From Boswellia sacra (Eukaryota; Streptophyta; Magnoliopsida; Sapindales; Burseraceae), in the NCBI GenBank assembly GCA_013180625.2, contig SNVD02010572.1, positions 248,001 through 312,000 of the forward strand: a DNA stretch of 64,000 nt, written 5' to 3'. Shown piece by piece: positions 23,500-36,425 of this stretch. The position numbers and the translations under genes were made by a program. Below the pieces are notes generated by a model. The model saw nothing but the letters and a program-made list of their open reading frames with translations, was not told where the DNA came from and searched no databases. Position 1 is the first letter of the stretch; each line of letters starts with the position of its first letter.

Positions 23500-24031
23500 T
23501 TCAAGTATTTCTATGCTTTAGCTAATAGCTCAGTGAAAGTTCTAGAAGAATTATTTGCTAAAGAATAGTGAAACCTATTTGGTCAAAGCCCGGCTATCGT
23601 TGCTGTCAATGCTACACATCTGTACAATTATCAATTTTCACTGCTTCTGCATTAAAACGAGCTATGTATTCTTTCAATGATTAATCTCGTCCTTGCTTTA
23701 TTGGCAGAAGATGCGTAGGTGGTAATCGGTGGTCTCTTACTCCTATGAACTGCCCTACAAATACTATACTTAGTTGTGCAAAGGATGAGATTGCTTGGGG
23801 TTTAGTTTTCTGTACCACATTCGGGCTGCACTAGAAACGGTCAAAGAGAACGCCTTGCACATAGCTAGTCCCATAGAAACTTGCAGCTTCATCCAAGATG
23901 CATGTCTCTAAATGCTCTATTAGATCTTCTATGCCATTGTATTGTTTTATCTGTGGCATCTTGAATTTCTGAGGAAGATCCACATACAGAATATCTTCAG
24001 TGAAAGGAGGTTCAATCTCTTCTAACAACAT
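23500..24031 (-). pseudogene. Gypsy-3 gag fragment
   Basis: The minus strand encodes a Gag N-terminus with PFTEDILYVDLPQKFKMPQI and YNGIEDLIEHLE, the usual start of plant gypsy Gag before the retrotransposon gag domain. Further left a shifted frame carries an EYIARFNAEAVKIDN-like segment, also Gag-like. Stops and shifts break it, and no protease or polymerase follows before the left LTR. Confidence 0.75.
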
Positions 24032-24541
24032 GTTTGCTGATCCGTTGATCTGTATCTCACTAATTTGCTTTTTCAGTCGGCTGACTTCCTATTCTAGACC
24101 ACTAGACTCTGTGGTATAACTTTCGTATTCTATCATTCGAGCTTGCAACCTTTCTTCTAGATGACTTCGTAAGTCCTCTGTATTTATCCTCTAGTACTCC
24201 TCAAGGTGATTACCCTTTATCGCGTCTCCTCGTCATTCGCTTCATTGACTTTTTGTATTGTTTCTACAGGCAGTTCCACGTGACTCAATCCCTTCTTTAG
24301 CATGAGTTATGTTGCGCATCGCTCATCTTATTCTTAGTCTTGTCTCTAGATATACAATAACACTGTATTCATGTTTTAAATTAAAGTCTCCACTTATTTT
24401 CCAAATTAACCCCCTATCCACCATGACTTCATGGCCTTCTAGGGTGCTCTAGAATATTTGATTGATCCTCTTACTGGCTTATAGCAACTTTGGTTTTGAT
24501 AGAATGATACTTTCAATAATTCCCCACAGATAATACCAATC

Positions 24542-25240
24542 TGTTGACACTGATTTTTCATTAACGAGATGAATTATACGATAATCCTATCAAAAACGAA
24601 TGTGAAAGTAGTGTCGATGGTGTTGCCAACGACACCACTCCAACGCTCAAGTCAAATTTCTAATGGTTTGGCAAAGGAGATTAATAGGCTTAGTATCTTT
24701 GTTTGTCATATCTAGCTTATGAGAAATGTATGCTATTTATATCGTATCCTTATCCTCTCTTTGATGTTGTATTAGATTTTGATTGAATAAAAAGATAATA
24801 AAGCTATCTACTTTGATGTGATAAGATAACAAACTTACCTTATATAATTGAAAGTTATTGATCACACCTTGGCTTGATAATCAACTTGCTATCCTCATTT
24901 TCAAAGAAATCATTTTCTACTTTGAAAAAAAACCTTTTATGTTCACTAACTTATCTTTTATCAAGCAGGCCTTGCAAGTTATAATGTGTTTTTATAGGCT
25001 TCTTAATATTGACCCTGCTTGTGACCTGGGCTTTGTAGCTTATACTTGTAGCGTAAAAATCAAAGGTGCAATGCTTTATGTCTCACTCTTTCTATAAAGT
25101 TTAATGTTATATAGAGCTGCGGAGGCATAGAGCTCACTAGATTAGCTTTTATGGGTCTTTTTTATTTTTTTCTTTCCGTGAGTTAAGTAAGGAGCTAAAA
25201 ACTTTTTATTCTCCTCCATAATGAGCTATAAATCTTTTTT
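24542..25240 (-). repeat. 5' LTR of Gypsy-3, truncated
   Basis: A direct repeat of 21401-22130. Similarity stops at a T-run near 25235, so the minisatellite part has been lost or was never copied here. Confidence 0.7.
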
Positions 25241-26177
25241 TTTTCAGTATAATAGATAACATGATATATATAAATATTTGTTGGACTTAGCCTTCTTTAA
25301 CTAACAATATGTCAGATAAAAACATTTACAATAAATAAGTATTTTGGTCAATCAGATATGCTTAATATATATATATATATATTAGATAGGTTTCTAGATG
25401 TCATGTGTTATTGCTCGACAGATTAAAAAAAAAAAAGTTTGATTATTAGTCTGTCGATGGCAATCAAAATTTTTAAGAAGGTAATTAATTTTTAACATGA
25501 CTTCTAATTTTTAAAAAAAAATCAAAAAATTATAGATACAAATTAGTTTTGACTAGTATATTAAATACATTGTCAAATACATGGGATCGATATTAATTAA
25601 TTGAAAAACCGAAATACCATATCATGATTTATGTTAAAGAGAAAATCGGTTATTCTATTTTAAAAATAAATATCGATAAAAATTACACAAATTGGTATGG
25701 TATAAAATTATTAAAATAGTTAAAATACGAATAAATAAATATTAGATAAATGATATAAAAATCATGGAATTTTTATATGTAATTCTATTTGAAAATGAAA
25801 TATTGGCATTAGTTTAATATGAAGTATGGGCAGGATTGCGTAAATGAAGTTTTTTAAAAATCAAATGCCCAACTGCTCAAGAAAAATGTGTTGACAATTG
25901 ACATGTTTTTCAGCCACAATTCAAATGACCTACTCAACATAGTCAACAAACGAGTGATCAGGACATTAACAATTAATAATTATTTATTAGATAGAAAAGA
26001 TAAATGAATGAGTTAGATTAAATATAAAGATACAAAAATATCCCTTTAAAGCTTTATAAAATGATTATATTTTTTTTTGTAATCTAACAATGATATTTCA
26101 GTTTTATCTATATTTTTAAACTCTGAGAAAAAAAGTAATTTTTTTTTATGAAACTTGAAAGTTAGACTTCAATATGT
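25241..26177. other. Gene-free stretch
   Basis: AT-rich DNA with a TA microsatellite near 25368-25382. No gene or clear repeat is visible. Confidence 0.5.
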
Positions 26178-26430
26178 GGTCAAAATGGCTTTAGCTACGG
26201 TGCATCAGCTATACTAATGCAACTATTTTCCAATTTTTTGTAAAATTCGTGTAAAAATTGTAAATCCTTCTATAAAATTGTAAATGTGAAAAAAAATTGT
26301 AAATAAAATATTTTTATTTTTTGTAAATTTAGTGTAAAAGTTGTAAATCTTTGTATAAAAGTCGTTTACAAAAAATTGGAAAACGGATGTATAATACATC
26401 GGTTGTACCGTAGTATGACCCCGGTCAAAA
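26178..26430. mobile_element. MITE with ~65 bp imperfect terminal inverted repeats
   Basis: The left arm contains AGCTACGGTGCATCAG and, at its inner end, TTTTCCAATTTTTTGTAAA. The right arm carries the inverse of the latter (TTTACAAAAAATTGGAAAA) and of the CTACGGT core. The short interior is made of TTGTAAAT repeats. The superfamily is not assigned. Confidence 0.6.
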
Positions 26431-26444
26431 TGGGTCATACTACG
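26409..26444. repeat. Perfect 13 bp inverted repeat
   Basis: CGTAGTATGACCC (26409-26421) and GGGTCATACTACG (26432-26444) flank a 10-base loop. It lies where the right arm of one MITE meets the start of a second similar arm. Confidence 0.85.
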
Positions 26445-26765
26445 ATACTATTGATGTACCGGCATATCAATTTTCAAATTTGTGTAAAAATTGTAAATAA
26501 ATGTGTAAAAGTTTTCAATATGTCAAAAGTTGTAAATACAACTTTTATATACTTAGTTACAATTTTTTTTAAATGAGTGTGTAAAAATTATAAATGAGTT
26601 TGTAAAAGTTATAAATGAATGTGTAAAAATTATAAATAAATATATAAAAGTTATAAATATAATCTTACACACATTCATTTATAACTTTAACATATTCATT
26701 TATTTCTTTTATATATTTATTTATAGTTTTTACCCAATTTAAAAAAGTGCCCGGTCAAAATTTAT
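26423..26765. mobile_element. Second, related MITE-like segment
   Basis: From 26423 the left-arm pattern of 26178-26430 recurs in direct orientation (GGTCAAAATGGGTCATAC, then TTGTGTAAAAATTGTAAAT). The right side ends at GCCCGGTCAAAAT near 26761, so CCGGTCAAAAT occurs at both ends as a direct repeat. The interior is TTATAAAT-type low-complexity DNA. Confidence 0.4.
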
Positions 26766-26978
26766 GCGAATGAGTGTCAGATCAAACGGCCCCCTCGTAT
26801 GCTTATCATTATGCACTTTGCCTCATCAACTTCAATAAAATCAATTCATATAATAAAATAGATATGGGCCATATTAAGTTAATTAAGGAGAAAACAGCAG
26901 TTTAGATGGAATGATAATAGTGATAGTGTTAGCTTAATAATAGTATGTATTATTTCCATAATATCAAATTTTAGTGTG

Positions 26979-27192
26979 GAGTAATACTACTCATATAAAC
27001 TACTTATACAAACTCAAACATACAAACTGATGTGGCATGATATGATTTGATAAATAAATACAATGATTTGAAAAATCTGTATTAATAATAAATGTCATTA
27101 ATTAACGTGGATGATGAAGCGATCATATAGGAATGCCATGTCAGTTTGTATGTATGAGTTTATATAAGTAGTTTATATGAGTAGCATTACTC
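26979..27192. mobile_element. Mutator-like MITE, 214 bp
   Basis: The terminal inverted repeats are about 60 bp and nearly identical (both arms begin GAGTAAT and continue CTACTCATATAAACTACTTA). The flanks TTTAGTGTG (26970-26978) and TTCAGTGTG (27193-27201) match at eight of nine bases. That is the 9 bp target duplication of Mutator-like elements. There is no coding capacity. Confidence 0.85.
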
Positions 27193-27201
27193 TTCAGTGT
27201 G

Positions 27202-28039
27202 ATTTATACGGGACAGAGTAATCTTTAGCATTTAACCAATTATGTTATATTTATGTTTAAGCTGTAGATGGTGCTTTTGAGGATAACGGTAAGAGGAGAA
27301 GCGCTTCCATACATCCTTGGCACAAACAGTTGAGTCATGGAGTGTCATATTAGAATGCATGTGCTATAGGTGCTCCAAGACTGGGATGCTGCATGTGTAA
27401 CGAACCAACAAATATAGGAAGATTTGAGGCTGGTATAAGATGGTATGATTTTCAATTTTGCTTTCAAATTGACTAATGCTATATCTGTTCTAGTGGTTTA
27501 GGTTTTTCTTTTTTTTTTTTTAATGTTCTTTTTGGTCTTGTATATTCAAGTTTTTGGTCTTGTATATTCAAGTTTTACTATTTTTTCTGAAAATTATGAA
27601 TGTGGGTTCTGATTTGAAAATTCTTTGAATCTGATAGGACCAAGGTCTTTGATTTTGGTATAAGAAATGAGAGTATCGGAAAAGCATAGAGCATTCTCAC
27701 TTTAGATTATACAGAAAACAATCAGAAAGGTCAAAGAAAACAAAATCCTTTCTTCTGACGGCACACTTTCAACTTTTTGGAATTATTTTTCAACAATGGG
27801 CCATGAGAAAACTATTTAATTGGGTGGTATCATTAGACAAGGTCAAAAGGATAAACAGTTATTACCCAAACCATTTGTCCTCATCCAACTGTGTTACTTT
27901 CCATTGGTGTATCCGCAACAAAAACAAAATGCCCAATAACCAGGTTGCTCCTTTGAAATGCATGTAGAAGCCCCTAGTGTACATGAAGCTTACTGAGATG
28001 GTAAGCCGAGACCTTTCACACCCTTTCTGTCTTTTCTAT
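27202..28039. other. Gene-free stretch downstream of the CHUP1-like gene
   Basis: No gene is visible. The right end should be the 3' UTR of the minus-strand gene that stops at 28040. Confidence 0.5.
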
Positions 28040-31000
28040 TTACTTCTTGTTAAGAAGGTGAGCAATGTTGCGAAGTTCCTCAAATGCATGCATTGTCTCC
28101 GCATCAAATCCTCCTGCAAACTGCAATACCAACAAAGAAATCAGTTTCTGCCAGGAGAATGTCATGGGCCTCATGGCCACTGAAAAGAATTCTAAATGTG
28201 ATTGCCAAGTAGTACTAGTAGTAGATGATGTGGCTAAGTGAATGGAAAATAGTTGTTACGCTACAAACCTGGTGAATTCTGAAAGCAAATCTCACTCCTT
28301 GAAGAAGCATGTAGTCCATGGCAGGGTCCTTTTCCAACCCTGTTTTAGATTGAATTCCCATAGCCACCCTTTTCATGTACTTCTTAGCCAGCTTCACCGA
28401 GCCAAATTTTATCTGTGGCATCAAGTGTGTGAAACAACTATCAGAGCCAATTCAACTACTACAACACGGAAATGTTAGGCCAAGTCACCAGGCATTGAGC
28501 AGTGGTAAGGCTCAGTGGAGAACTAAGAAATGTATTAGAATTCTTCTGAGGTACAACATAACATTTTCTCGGCCATCAATGTCCTACAGATCCATCAGGG
28601 TTACTAGATTGATCATGTAACTGGTTTCTTATATTGAGGGTGCAAATGGCTTTTACGGATAACAGGTTAATGCCAATATTTACTGAAACCAGGTCTGGAA
28701 TCATCTCATAACAGAAATTGACGTTGACGATTCCAAACAAATAACATGTATTTCCCTACCACCAAATTTGTAGGATTACATTTGCAGTATACAATATTGA
28801 GAGGAAAAATGAGCCATCAAGTTTACCTTGCTAATAATTCCATTGTCTAGCATCCAATCTGTAGGAATTTTGAACTCCTTGCAATTGCGCATTAGGGACT
28901 CTCTAGTCCGAAGAAGGTTGTAAACAGTTCTTTCCATCCTGATAGTGGATAGAAAACATAGTGATTAATTAAGAGACATCAGGCTACCAGAATACCAAAC
29001 AAATTTCTCGGGAATCAATCCATTTTGTCTATTAAAAAAAGAGTCTTACTTCTCAGACAGAGCAACCATTTTCTTCAATGCTATGTCACAAGGCACTCTT
29101 GGATCATCTTTGTAATAAGAGACTTCAGACTCCAACTTCTTGAGATCTCTATATCCAAATGCTGCTTCTCGCAATGTGTCAGCTTTCTTTTCTGGCCAAT
29201 CAAAGTGCTTTAGGACTGCCCTTTCATCCACCTGTGGAATTAAGACATGCATGCAAGGGACAGTAAGACTTTGGCTTTTCTGCCTTATGGTACCATCTTT
29301 TTCAGGAAACAATTAGCATCACTGGTTATTAAACAACCTCTCAACTCTCAGACTCCCAGTATGAGAGTAAACTTTATCAAAATGCTACTCCATGCAGATA
29401 GAGTAATTTTCTCCGAATGTGATGCTGTATCACTGAAATGTTATTTTCAAAACACATGCAATTATATTCACACAAAGGAAATTCCATAGAGAAACAAGTC
29501 TGGCGTAACAAAGAGTTCACAAAATTTCAAAATATTTAATTAACATAATTCTATATAATAAAGATCTTATGGTGATGAGTTCAGTCAAACTTACAAGAAA
29601 GCAAAGTTCATCATCAAGCCACTTCACAAATGCCACAACATCTTCAATGTTCTGATAAACTGCATTGTTCACCTCTCTTATCAATGACTTCACAAATTCT
29701 CCTTGAGTGGCAACATCGGCCTTTATCTATACATAGCAAATGATGATAATAATGTATAAGGATAATGAACATTCCCCAAAAGTTCCAAAGCAAAATTTCT
29801 GTAATCATTATGTACATGCCAGACATATAAGAAGATGCGGGAAAAGAACATTTGGATTGTCAGTATAGCAACTTCAACTCAACCTGCTTTAAAGCTTTAT
29901 GCAATCTTTTCCCATCTCTTCTCAGTAGTCAGACAAGCCTAATTGTTACAGATGGAACTCAGGAGCTCAATAGATTTATTAAAAGTTCTCAGATAGTGAC
30001 AACGGGAAAGTACTTACGGCAAGCAAATGTGAAGACCTGTTCTCAATTTCACCGATCATGCTGCTACGAACATTTGCAACGTCTGGGACCTCACAAATGC
30101 CTCCATTTGAAGAGTCCTTTCTAGAATCCCTCTTCATAAGCGAATGGTAAAACTCAACTACTTGTGGGGCTCTCTGCACCACTCCAGTAGTACTCCTTAC
30201 TGCAAATTTTGGGGGAGGTGGTGGAGGAGGCAGAGGTGGAGGCGGTGGAGGTAATGCAATTTGAGTAGAAGCTTCCTCTTTAGGTCCACTAGATATAGAA
30301 CAAGAAGGCCTTGGAGGGGGATTGGGTATGCGTAAGGCTCTTTTCTCAACATCCATATTACTTGGAATTTTATAATTCACTTCCAGGCAGTTTTCAGAAA
30401 GCTGCTGGGATCTCTGAAGCATACCAAGATCATATTTTTGAGAAGTTAATGACTCTTCTTCTTTCTCTATATCTTTTGCACACATAAAACCATCAGATTG
30501 CCTTCTCTTATTTGGTATCATCTCTTCTACACTGCATTTCGATCCACTTATAGAGTGTCTTCTTCTGGGACTCCTATCTTCCTCTAAATGAACCCAAGTT
30601 TTATCTAAAAGATTATCTGAGCAATCTAAACTTGGAATATTCTCACCAATATTAGGCCACTTCTTTAACTTTTTAATCAAATTTAACCTCTTTCCACTAC
30701 TATATTCTAAGCATTCGTTGTTATGAGAAAGCAGAGAACCAAAATTTTCACCAACTTTCTCCCTAGGATCGGGACTTGAAGCTTTTTCAGAGTTCATTGT
30801 TGAACATGAGTTGCGCAACTCATCCCGTAAACATGAGTTAACCCATCTAAGATATGCAAGCTCCTCAACCTCATTTAACCGACTCATCTGTAGACCTTCA
30901 ACTTGTTTACATAGATCTTCATTTGTGTGTCTTAAAAGGGATGCCTCTTCCTTAATTTTGGCAACAATTTCACTCTGAATCAACAACACAGATAACCAAA

Positions 31001-32364
31001 ATCAAGCCAATGAAATTGGATAAAATAATCAACCACTCTCCATGGTTAAAAGCTTTAAGTAATCAGGATGGTGCAACAGAAAAACAGAGGAAATTAAAGG
31101 AAATGGAATAATCTTAGACATAATAATCTATGGCACAAAAATTATATAGCCTTCTTAAAATTCAATATCATTTCTATTGGTTTCTTAGAAAAAGTAAGAA
31201 GATAAAAGAGATTGATATATAACAAGGAAACAAAATGCTAGTATGTAGTTATATGGAAGCTGATACGGCAAGGTGAAAATTAAAAGTCCATTTTAACTGT
31301 GAATTCAAAAAAGCTTATGCAAAGAGTCAAAAAATATATCAATGTAGTAATTCTCTATGCATGAATGCATATATCAATTTACTGATGTAACTATAAATTA
31401 TAATTACTTTTTCAAGATTTTTTAGCACTGTAGAAAGCCTTGCGTTGAAGATATATATAACCTCTATATAATTAACTGTAATTTGACTTATGCATTACTG
31501 AAGAGAGCAATAATTTCAAGTAAATGTTATAACGTATATAATAAGAACGACATTAGAACTCGAGGAAAAAAGTCAATTACAATATAATTCTCTATATACC
31601 TCCGAAGCCTTAGCAAGAGAAGTTAATTGAGACTCCATGGAAGAGAGCTTGAAAGCAAGATTCCTCTTCTGCATCTGCAACTCCTTATTCAATCTCCTCA
31701 ACTCAACCACTTCCATCTCCAGATTCCTAGAAGATGACTCTACCATTAAACTCTCACCAACCTCATTTCTCTCCGAAATCGAATTAACGGCTGCCAGTTG
31801 CTCAGACAAACTAGTCTTCTCATCTTCCAACAACCCAACTCTCCTAACAAGCTCATCAGCCTCATTCTTCTTAGCTTCAAGTTCCCTTTCAAGTTCGGAA
31901 ATCTTGGGATTCCTCTTCCACTCCGACAGCTCGGCTTGCAGCTTAAACTCCCTCTCCTTGGACTCCTGAAGCAAGCTCCTCAAACTATCCAACTCGAGGA
32001 ACAAATCACGTGACCCAGAAGACTGTCTCCGGTGAGTTTGGTAGACGTTTGGATGAACTTGAGAAGCATTGACTGAACAGGACAAATCCCCAATAAGCGA
32101 CCTCTTCACTCGCGAATGGGAGGGAACAAAGGAACTCTTCTGGTTGGTGGCTTCTGAATTTGCCAGGGGTAGCTTCCTGCTGGCGGCCGTTGATTGAACC
32201 TTGTTTTTCTTATCCGCAGTGAAGCCTTTGACTATGTTTGACCCCCATGAAGACTTGGGTTTCGAATGATTAACACTTGTATTTTTGGCGTTCTGATGAT
32301 TCGGCTTTGGCGCTTGATTTTGATCAGCAAATTTCAAAACTTTACCGTGGTTTTCCTCTCGCAT
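28040..32364 (-). CDS. CHUP1/IPGA1-like coiled-coil, proline-rich protein
   Basis: A seven-exon gene of 790 residues, resolved by hand with GT/AG at every junction and frame kept throughout. Exons: 32364-31600, 30974-30018, 29726-29595, 29231-29050, 28938-28827, 28412-28269, 28120-28040. I start at the ATG at 32364; the frame is open upstream but without an ATG. Residues 1-118 are basic and low-complexity. A long coiled coil runs from about 119 to 285, followed by YLRWVNSCLRDELRN (296-310). A proline run (LPPPPPPLPPPPPPP) sits at 496-510. The conserved C-terminal CHUP1-family domain is about 516-790 and includes VVEFYHSLMKRDSRK, HFDWPEKKAD and LLQGVRFAFRIHQ. CHUP1 itself anchors chloroplasts to actin; its N-terminal outer-envelope segment is absent here. 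That fits the CHUP1-like group that includes IPGA1, linked to microtubules and anisotropic growth. Function by family inference only. Confidence 0.93.
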
Positions 32365-32703
32365 TGTAAGAAAGTTTCGAGCTTCAACGTTCAAAGCCCT
32401 AAAACGATGAAGGAAACTCCGTAACTTGTTAGAACCCTGGAAGGGAGGAGGAGTTGAGGTTTGAATTTGAAATTTTGAGTGGAAAGGAGAGGAGCTGCTT
32501 GTAATGGAAAAAAGTTGGATGAGAATAATGTGGAAAGAAAAAGCTCTGATTTCAAGATGAAACTGAGAGTAAGAGTGAGGGTGAGAGGAGAAGCGATTGC
32601 GAGAAAAGTGGCAAGCAGCCTTTTCTTTATTGCTTTGATCACCAAAGGTTTGAGTTTTTGAATTTGAAGGGAAGAGAGAGAGAGAGAGGGCAATGCAACG
32701 CAA
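32365..32703 (-). promoter_or_regulatory. 5' UTR and core promoter region of the CHUP1-like gene
   Basis: On the coding strand this is C/T-rich, with a CTCTCTCTCTCTC run at about 32672-32688. That is a pyrimidine patch of the kind common near plant transcription starts. I see no convincing TATA box. Confidence 0.4.
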
Positions 32704-34132
32704 CGGTCGTGTTCTATTCAGGTGGGTCCCACCCGTCTGTTGCCTTGTAAGAGAATGGGGCTACAGCCTTGCAGTAAACGAGGTTCCTTGCAAGATTCTA
32801 GAAAGTAGTAACTCGGATCTTATTTTGGGCAATTGAGTTTACAGAATTACAAAATCACAAAATCATTGGACGTCTAATTGTTTTTGAATTTTATAAATGA
32901 AAAATCAGCTCGGTCTACCTTTTTTTTTTTCTTTTAATGTTAAATGTTATTATATCAAGAGTAGCATTAACTTATGTTGTTAAAACACCCATTAAGATTT
33001 CTAAATTTGTGTATTTCAATTTAAAAAATCATTAAAATACCTCAAAATTTGTGTTTTTATCACAAAACTCAATAAATTTAGTAAAATAATTAATTTAACA
33101 CAAATTTTAAAGTAATTTAATGATCGCATTAATGAAAATATATAACTTTTAAGATCTTAATAGATAATTTTACAACACACATTAAAACTACATCATCACA
33201 GTCATATAAAATAATATAACATAGTGTGTTAATCTTATATAAGAGGGTTTTTTTTTTATCTTTGTTAGATTTAAAAAAAAAAGTTTTTTTGAATTAAAAT
33301 GACATAGGAGTAGATTTAAAAACATGTATCTAAATAATTTTTTTATTTTAACTTATAATTTAAATATCTTAACCAACACGATTGATATATGAATTTGTGA
33401 TTCGGCTTATGTTCCTGCAAGGTTTTGTCTACTTTATACTATAACACATAAAGTTTGCATTCTAAAAAGGCCCTTAAGCTTCGTTTGAGAGTCGAGACTA
33501 GAGTGAGCTTGAGAATTTGAGACTAATATATATAATATTATCTTATATTTGATGTAATATGGGATTAGACTATACTATTATATGATAAATTTGAAAAATA
33601 TAATTTTGAATATAAACTTGTTTAATTTATATTCAAGTTTAATTTGAATAAAAACTAATTTAATTATTCATGGTGTCATTATATAAATTTTTACTTAAAA
33701 AGTATATTTATATTTATTATTATTAATTTAATGATAAGAAAAATATATTTATAATTAATTGATTAATAAATGTAAAGTTTACATAATTAATGATTTTAAT
33801 AGAATCATAATGTTATAATTTCATTAAATTATTAATTATTATTTTATTTATCATTTATTTTATATACAAAAATAATAAATAATTATTAATAATATGATAA
33901 TAGATTCATTTATTGTATTTTAATAATGTTTTGTTTATTTATTTATTAATTATATCATTATTTTCAATTTAAAAATAATTAATTTTGAAATGTAAATTAT
34001 TTAATATTAATTTGTTATAAGAAGATAATAGAATTATTTATCTTGTGTTAATATTTATTTAATTATATTTTAGTTATTTATTTTATTATATTATTATTTA
34101 TATATTAATTGAGGAAAGATGTTGTCCTCTTA
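32704..34132. other. Gene-free AT-rich stretch
   Basis: No coding sequence is visible. At 33474 TTAAGCTTCGTTTGAGAG resembles the start of a Tourist-like element, but I could not find its other end. Confidence 0.4.
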
Positions 34133-34807
34133 GGGCGCGTTTGGGAGCAGGCTTATCATGAGATTGGACTAAGTTTAGTCCAATCCCATGTTTGGTGCAG
34201 AAGTAGGACTGGACTATTAGTCCCACACTATAAGGTGGGACTAATAGTCCCAAATTGGGACAATTTTTTTTAATTTTTAATTAAAATTAAAACTAAATAT
34301 AATATAACAATAATTTTTAATTATATTTAAATATTTAATAAAATCAATTTTGATTGTTTACTAAAAAGTAATAAAATAATAGTATAATATTAATATAAAA
34401 ATAACTATTAAATTAATAACAAAAAATAAATATCATCTAATAATATTTAAATACTAATTATTAATAAATTATTATAGTTATATAAAAATTAATTTTAATA
34501 TAAAATATAATTTTATTATTATTTATATAGAAATATCAACAAATATTTAATATTTAGTTTTTATTCAAGTTCAATTTAAAAAACATTAAGTTAGTTTATT
34601 TTTTAAAATTATTTTCTTAAAAAATTATTATCTATGTTAATAGTTCAGTCCCATATTACACTAAACATTTGACAATATTATTTAGTCCAATCTTATATGA
34701 TACCAAATATAAGACAATATTATATAGTCTAATCCAGTCTAATCCCAATCCCAATCTCAATTTTAGTTCAGTCCAGTCCAATCCAATCTCACCTTTCAAA
34801 CGTGACC
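34133..34807. mobile_element. Tourist-like MITE, 675 bp
   Basis: The left end GGGCGCGTTTGGGAG and the inverse of the right end, GGTCACGTTTGAAAG, match at 11 of 15 bases. Inside both ends are ATTGGACT / AGTCCAAT words. The left flank is TTA and the right flank TAG, so the expected three-base duplication is imperfect. No transposase is present. Confidence 0.6.
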
Positions 34808-36425
34808 TAGAGACCTGTAGGGATTGTGTTTGGGGCGTGGGGTCTCTGGGAGTCCGAAAAGAATGGGACCATAGGGTTGATGGGTATTAAGTTTCGTCCT
34901 AGCCCATTCCCTTACAAAATGAACCGAACAGGGGCCTTAGGACCAAATTTGAAAGAGTAGTCCAATCTCTCGTTTTTTTTTTTTTTTAATCAACCCCTGA
35001 ACCTGCCTGATAGTGGCAGGGAAGGGGATCGCCTCTTCTTTTATCAGGCGGTGACCTTTTTTTTTTATTTTATCGAAAAGTTGAGTAGCTCTTAAATTAA
35101 ATTAGAACAAGTCTAAAAAAATATAATAATATAATTGTTTTAATTTTTGTAAATTCTAATAATAAGTCTTATGTTGCTTTTTTATTGAATATAAAACATT
35201 TGAAAACTATTAATTTGACATGTATGCTCTTATTAAATATTGTACATGTTTTATATTTTAAATCTTATAAAAGCACTTATAAATAATTAAATAAAAAAAC
35301 TTAAAATGAATTATTTAAGTGTAAAAAATTATTTTTAATTTATTTTTCTTATAAATGAAGTGAAATAATTAAAAAATATATATTTAAAATAAATAATTAT
35401 GTATTTCATAATTTCAAATTATTTTCTAAAAATAGTGTGACAAGAAAATATATAGTCGATAAATAACATAATAAGAAATATTTAAAATTCAAATAGAGTT
35501 TTTCGAGAAACAAATTAAAGGAAATAATCATACTTTTCTGTACGAGTAAAGTTATTTGCACTTATAAATGTACTCTCCACACTCATTTAATCTACAAAAC
35601 TATGGAGAAATTTAAAAAAAAAAAGACCAAATTTACATAATGCATTCAAAAAATAACTACGTTTTCGAAAATTTTAAATTTCATAACCACAAAATGAAAC
35701 TAATAATCTTTTTCTTTTTTTTTTTTTGCCTATCGGTTTCTAACACTCGATAGCTTAAGAACCCAAAAAAAAAGATTGTCGAGCTATCGAAACTTTTGAG
35801 ACTTATATTCTTTTAGGTTGTTGAATTGTCAAGCATTATGACCTACAACTAAAAAAAAACTATAGATATCGGTTATCATCATGACAATTAATTTCTTTTT
35901 CACGTGTGATTATTTTTCAAATTGCCTCCTTATATATGTTCTAAATAAACCCATTAGGATAATCCATACACCAAACAATAAATAGTAAATTATTTGATAA
36001 ATTATATTGTTTGTACCGAAAAGTTTTTAGCTTTGTGAGCACGTGAACAAATAAACCTAAGAAAACATGTAAAAGGAAATCATAGCAAGTTATGGGAACA
36101 ATGTTATTCTAATTATCTTAGCTAATGCCTTATATATCCTAGTCATTTTTGCAAAATTAACAGCATTCATTATCTTCAGATAAAGCAAGCTGTATGGCTG
36201 TAGCAACTTAATGAAGCCAAGTGTTCGATCAAGTGAGCTTATGAAGAATTTTGTGAAGCAAAAAGCCATTGAGTGAGAGGCTTTTGTAGAGTTATTATAA
36301 AATTAAAAAAAAAAGCTTTTTAATTTGCATGTGCTTTGTTTGATGCGCAACTCATCAATTGAGAAAGCTTCATTTATCATTTTGTTAAGTTTGATATTAA
36401 GTTAGTTTGGTTAGGGATTAGCTTA
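34808..36425. other. Gene-free AT-rich stretch
   Basis: Low-complexity AT-rich DNA with several T-runs. I see no gene, terminal repeat or RNA. Confidence 0.5.

Larger units (their letters stand above)
21401..25240 (-). mobile_element. Gypsy-3: decayed Ty3/gypsy element
   Basis: Two diverged direct repeats flank a gag fragment. The left copy starts at 21401 (GTTGACGGTGATTTTT), the right at 24542 (TGTTGACACTGATTTTT). Both then share GGTTT(A/G)GCAAAG, CTTATCTTTTATCAAGCAGG and TTTCTATAAAGTTTAAT in the same order. The right copy breaks off near 25240. The gag fragment reads on the minus strand, so the right copy is the 5' LTR. No pol is left. The gag type suggests the Tat/Ogre side of Ty3/gypsy, by inference. 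Confidence 0.75.

Noticed and set aside
29852..30124. Plus-strand open frames over the CHUP1-like exons
   Set aside because: They are shadows of the spliced minus-strand gene, whose junctions all keep frame.
32365..32703. In-frame N-terminal extension of the CHUP1-like protein
   Set aside because: There is no ATG in it, and it has the C/T-rich character of a 5' UTR.
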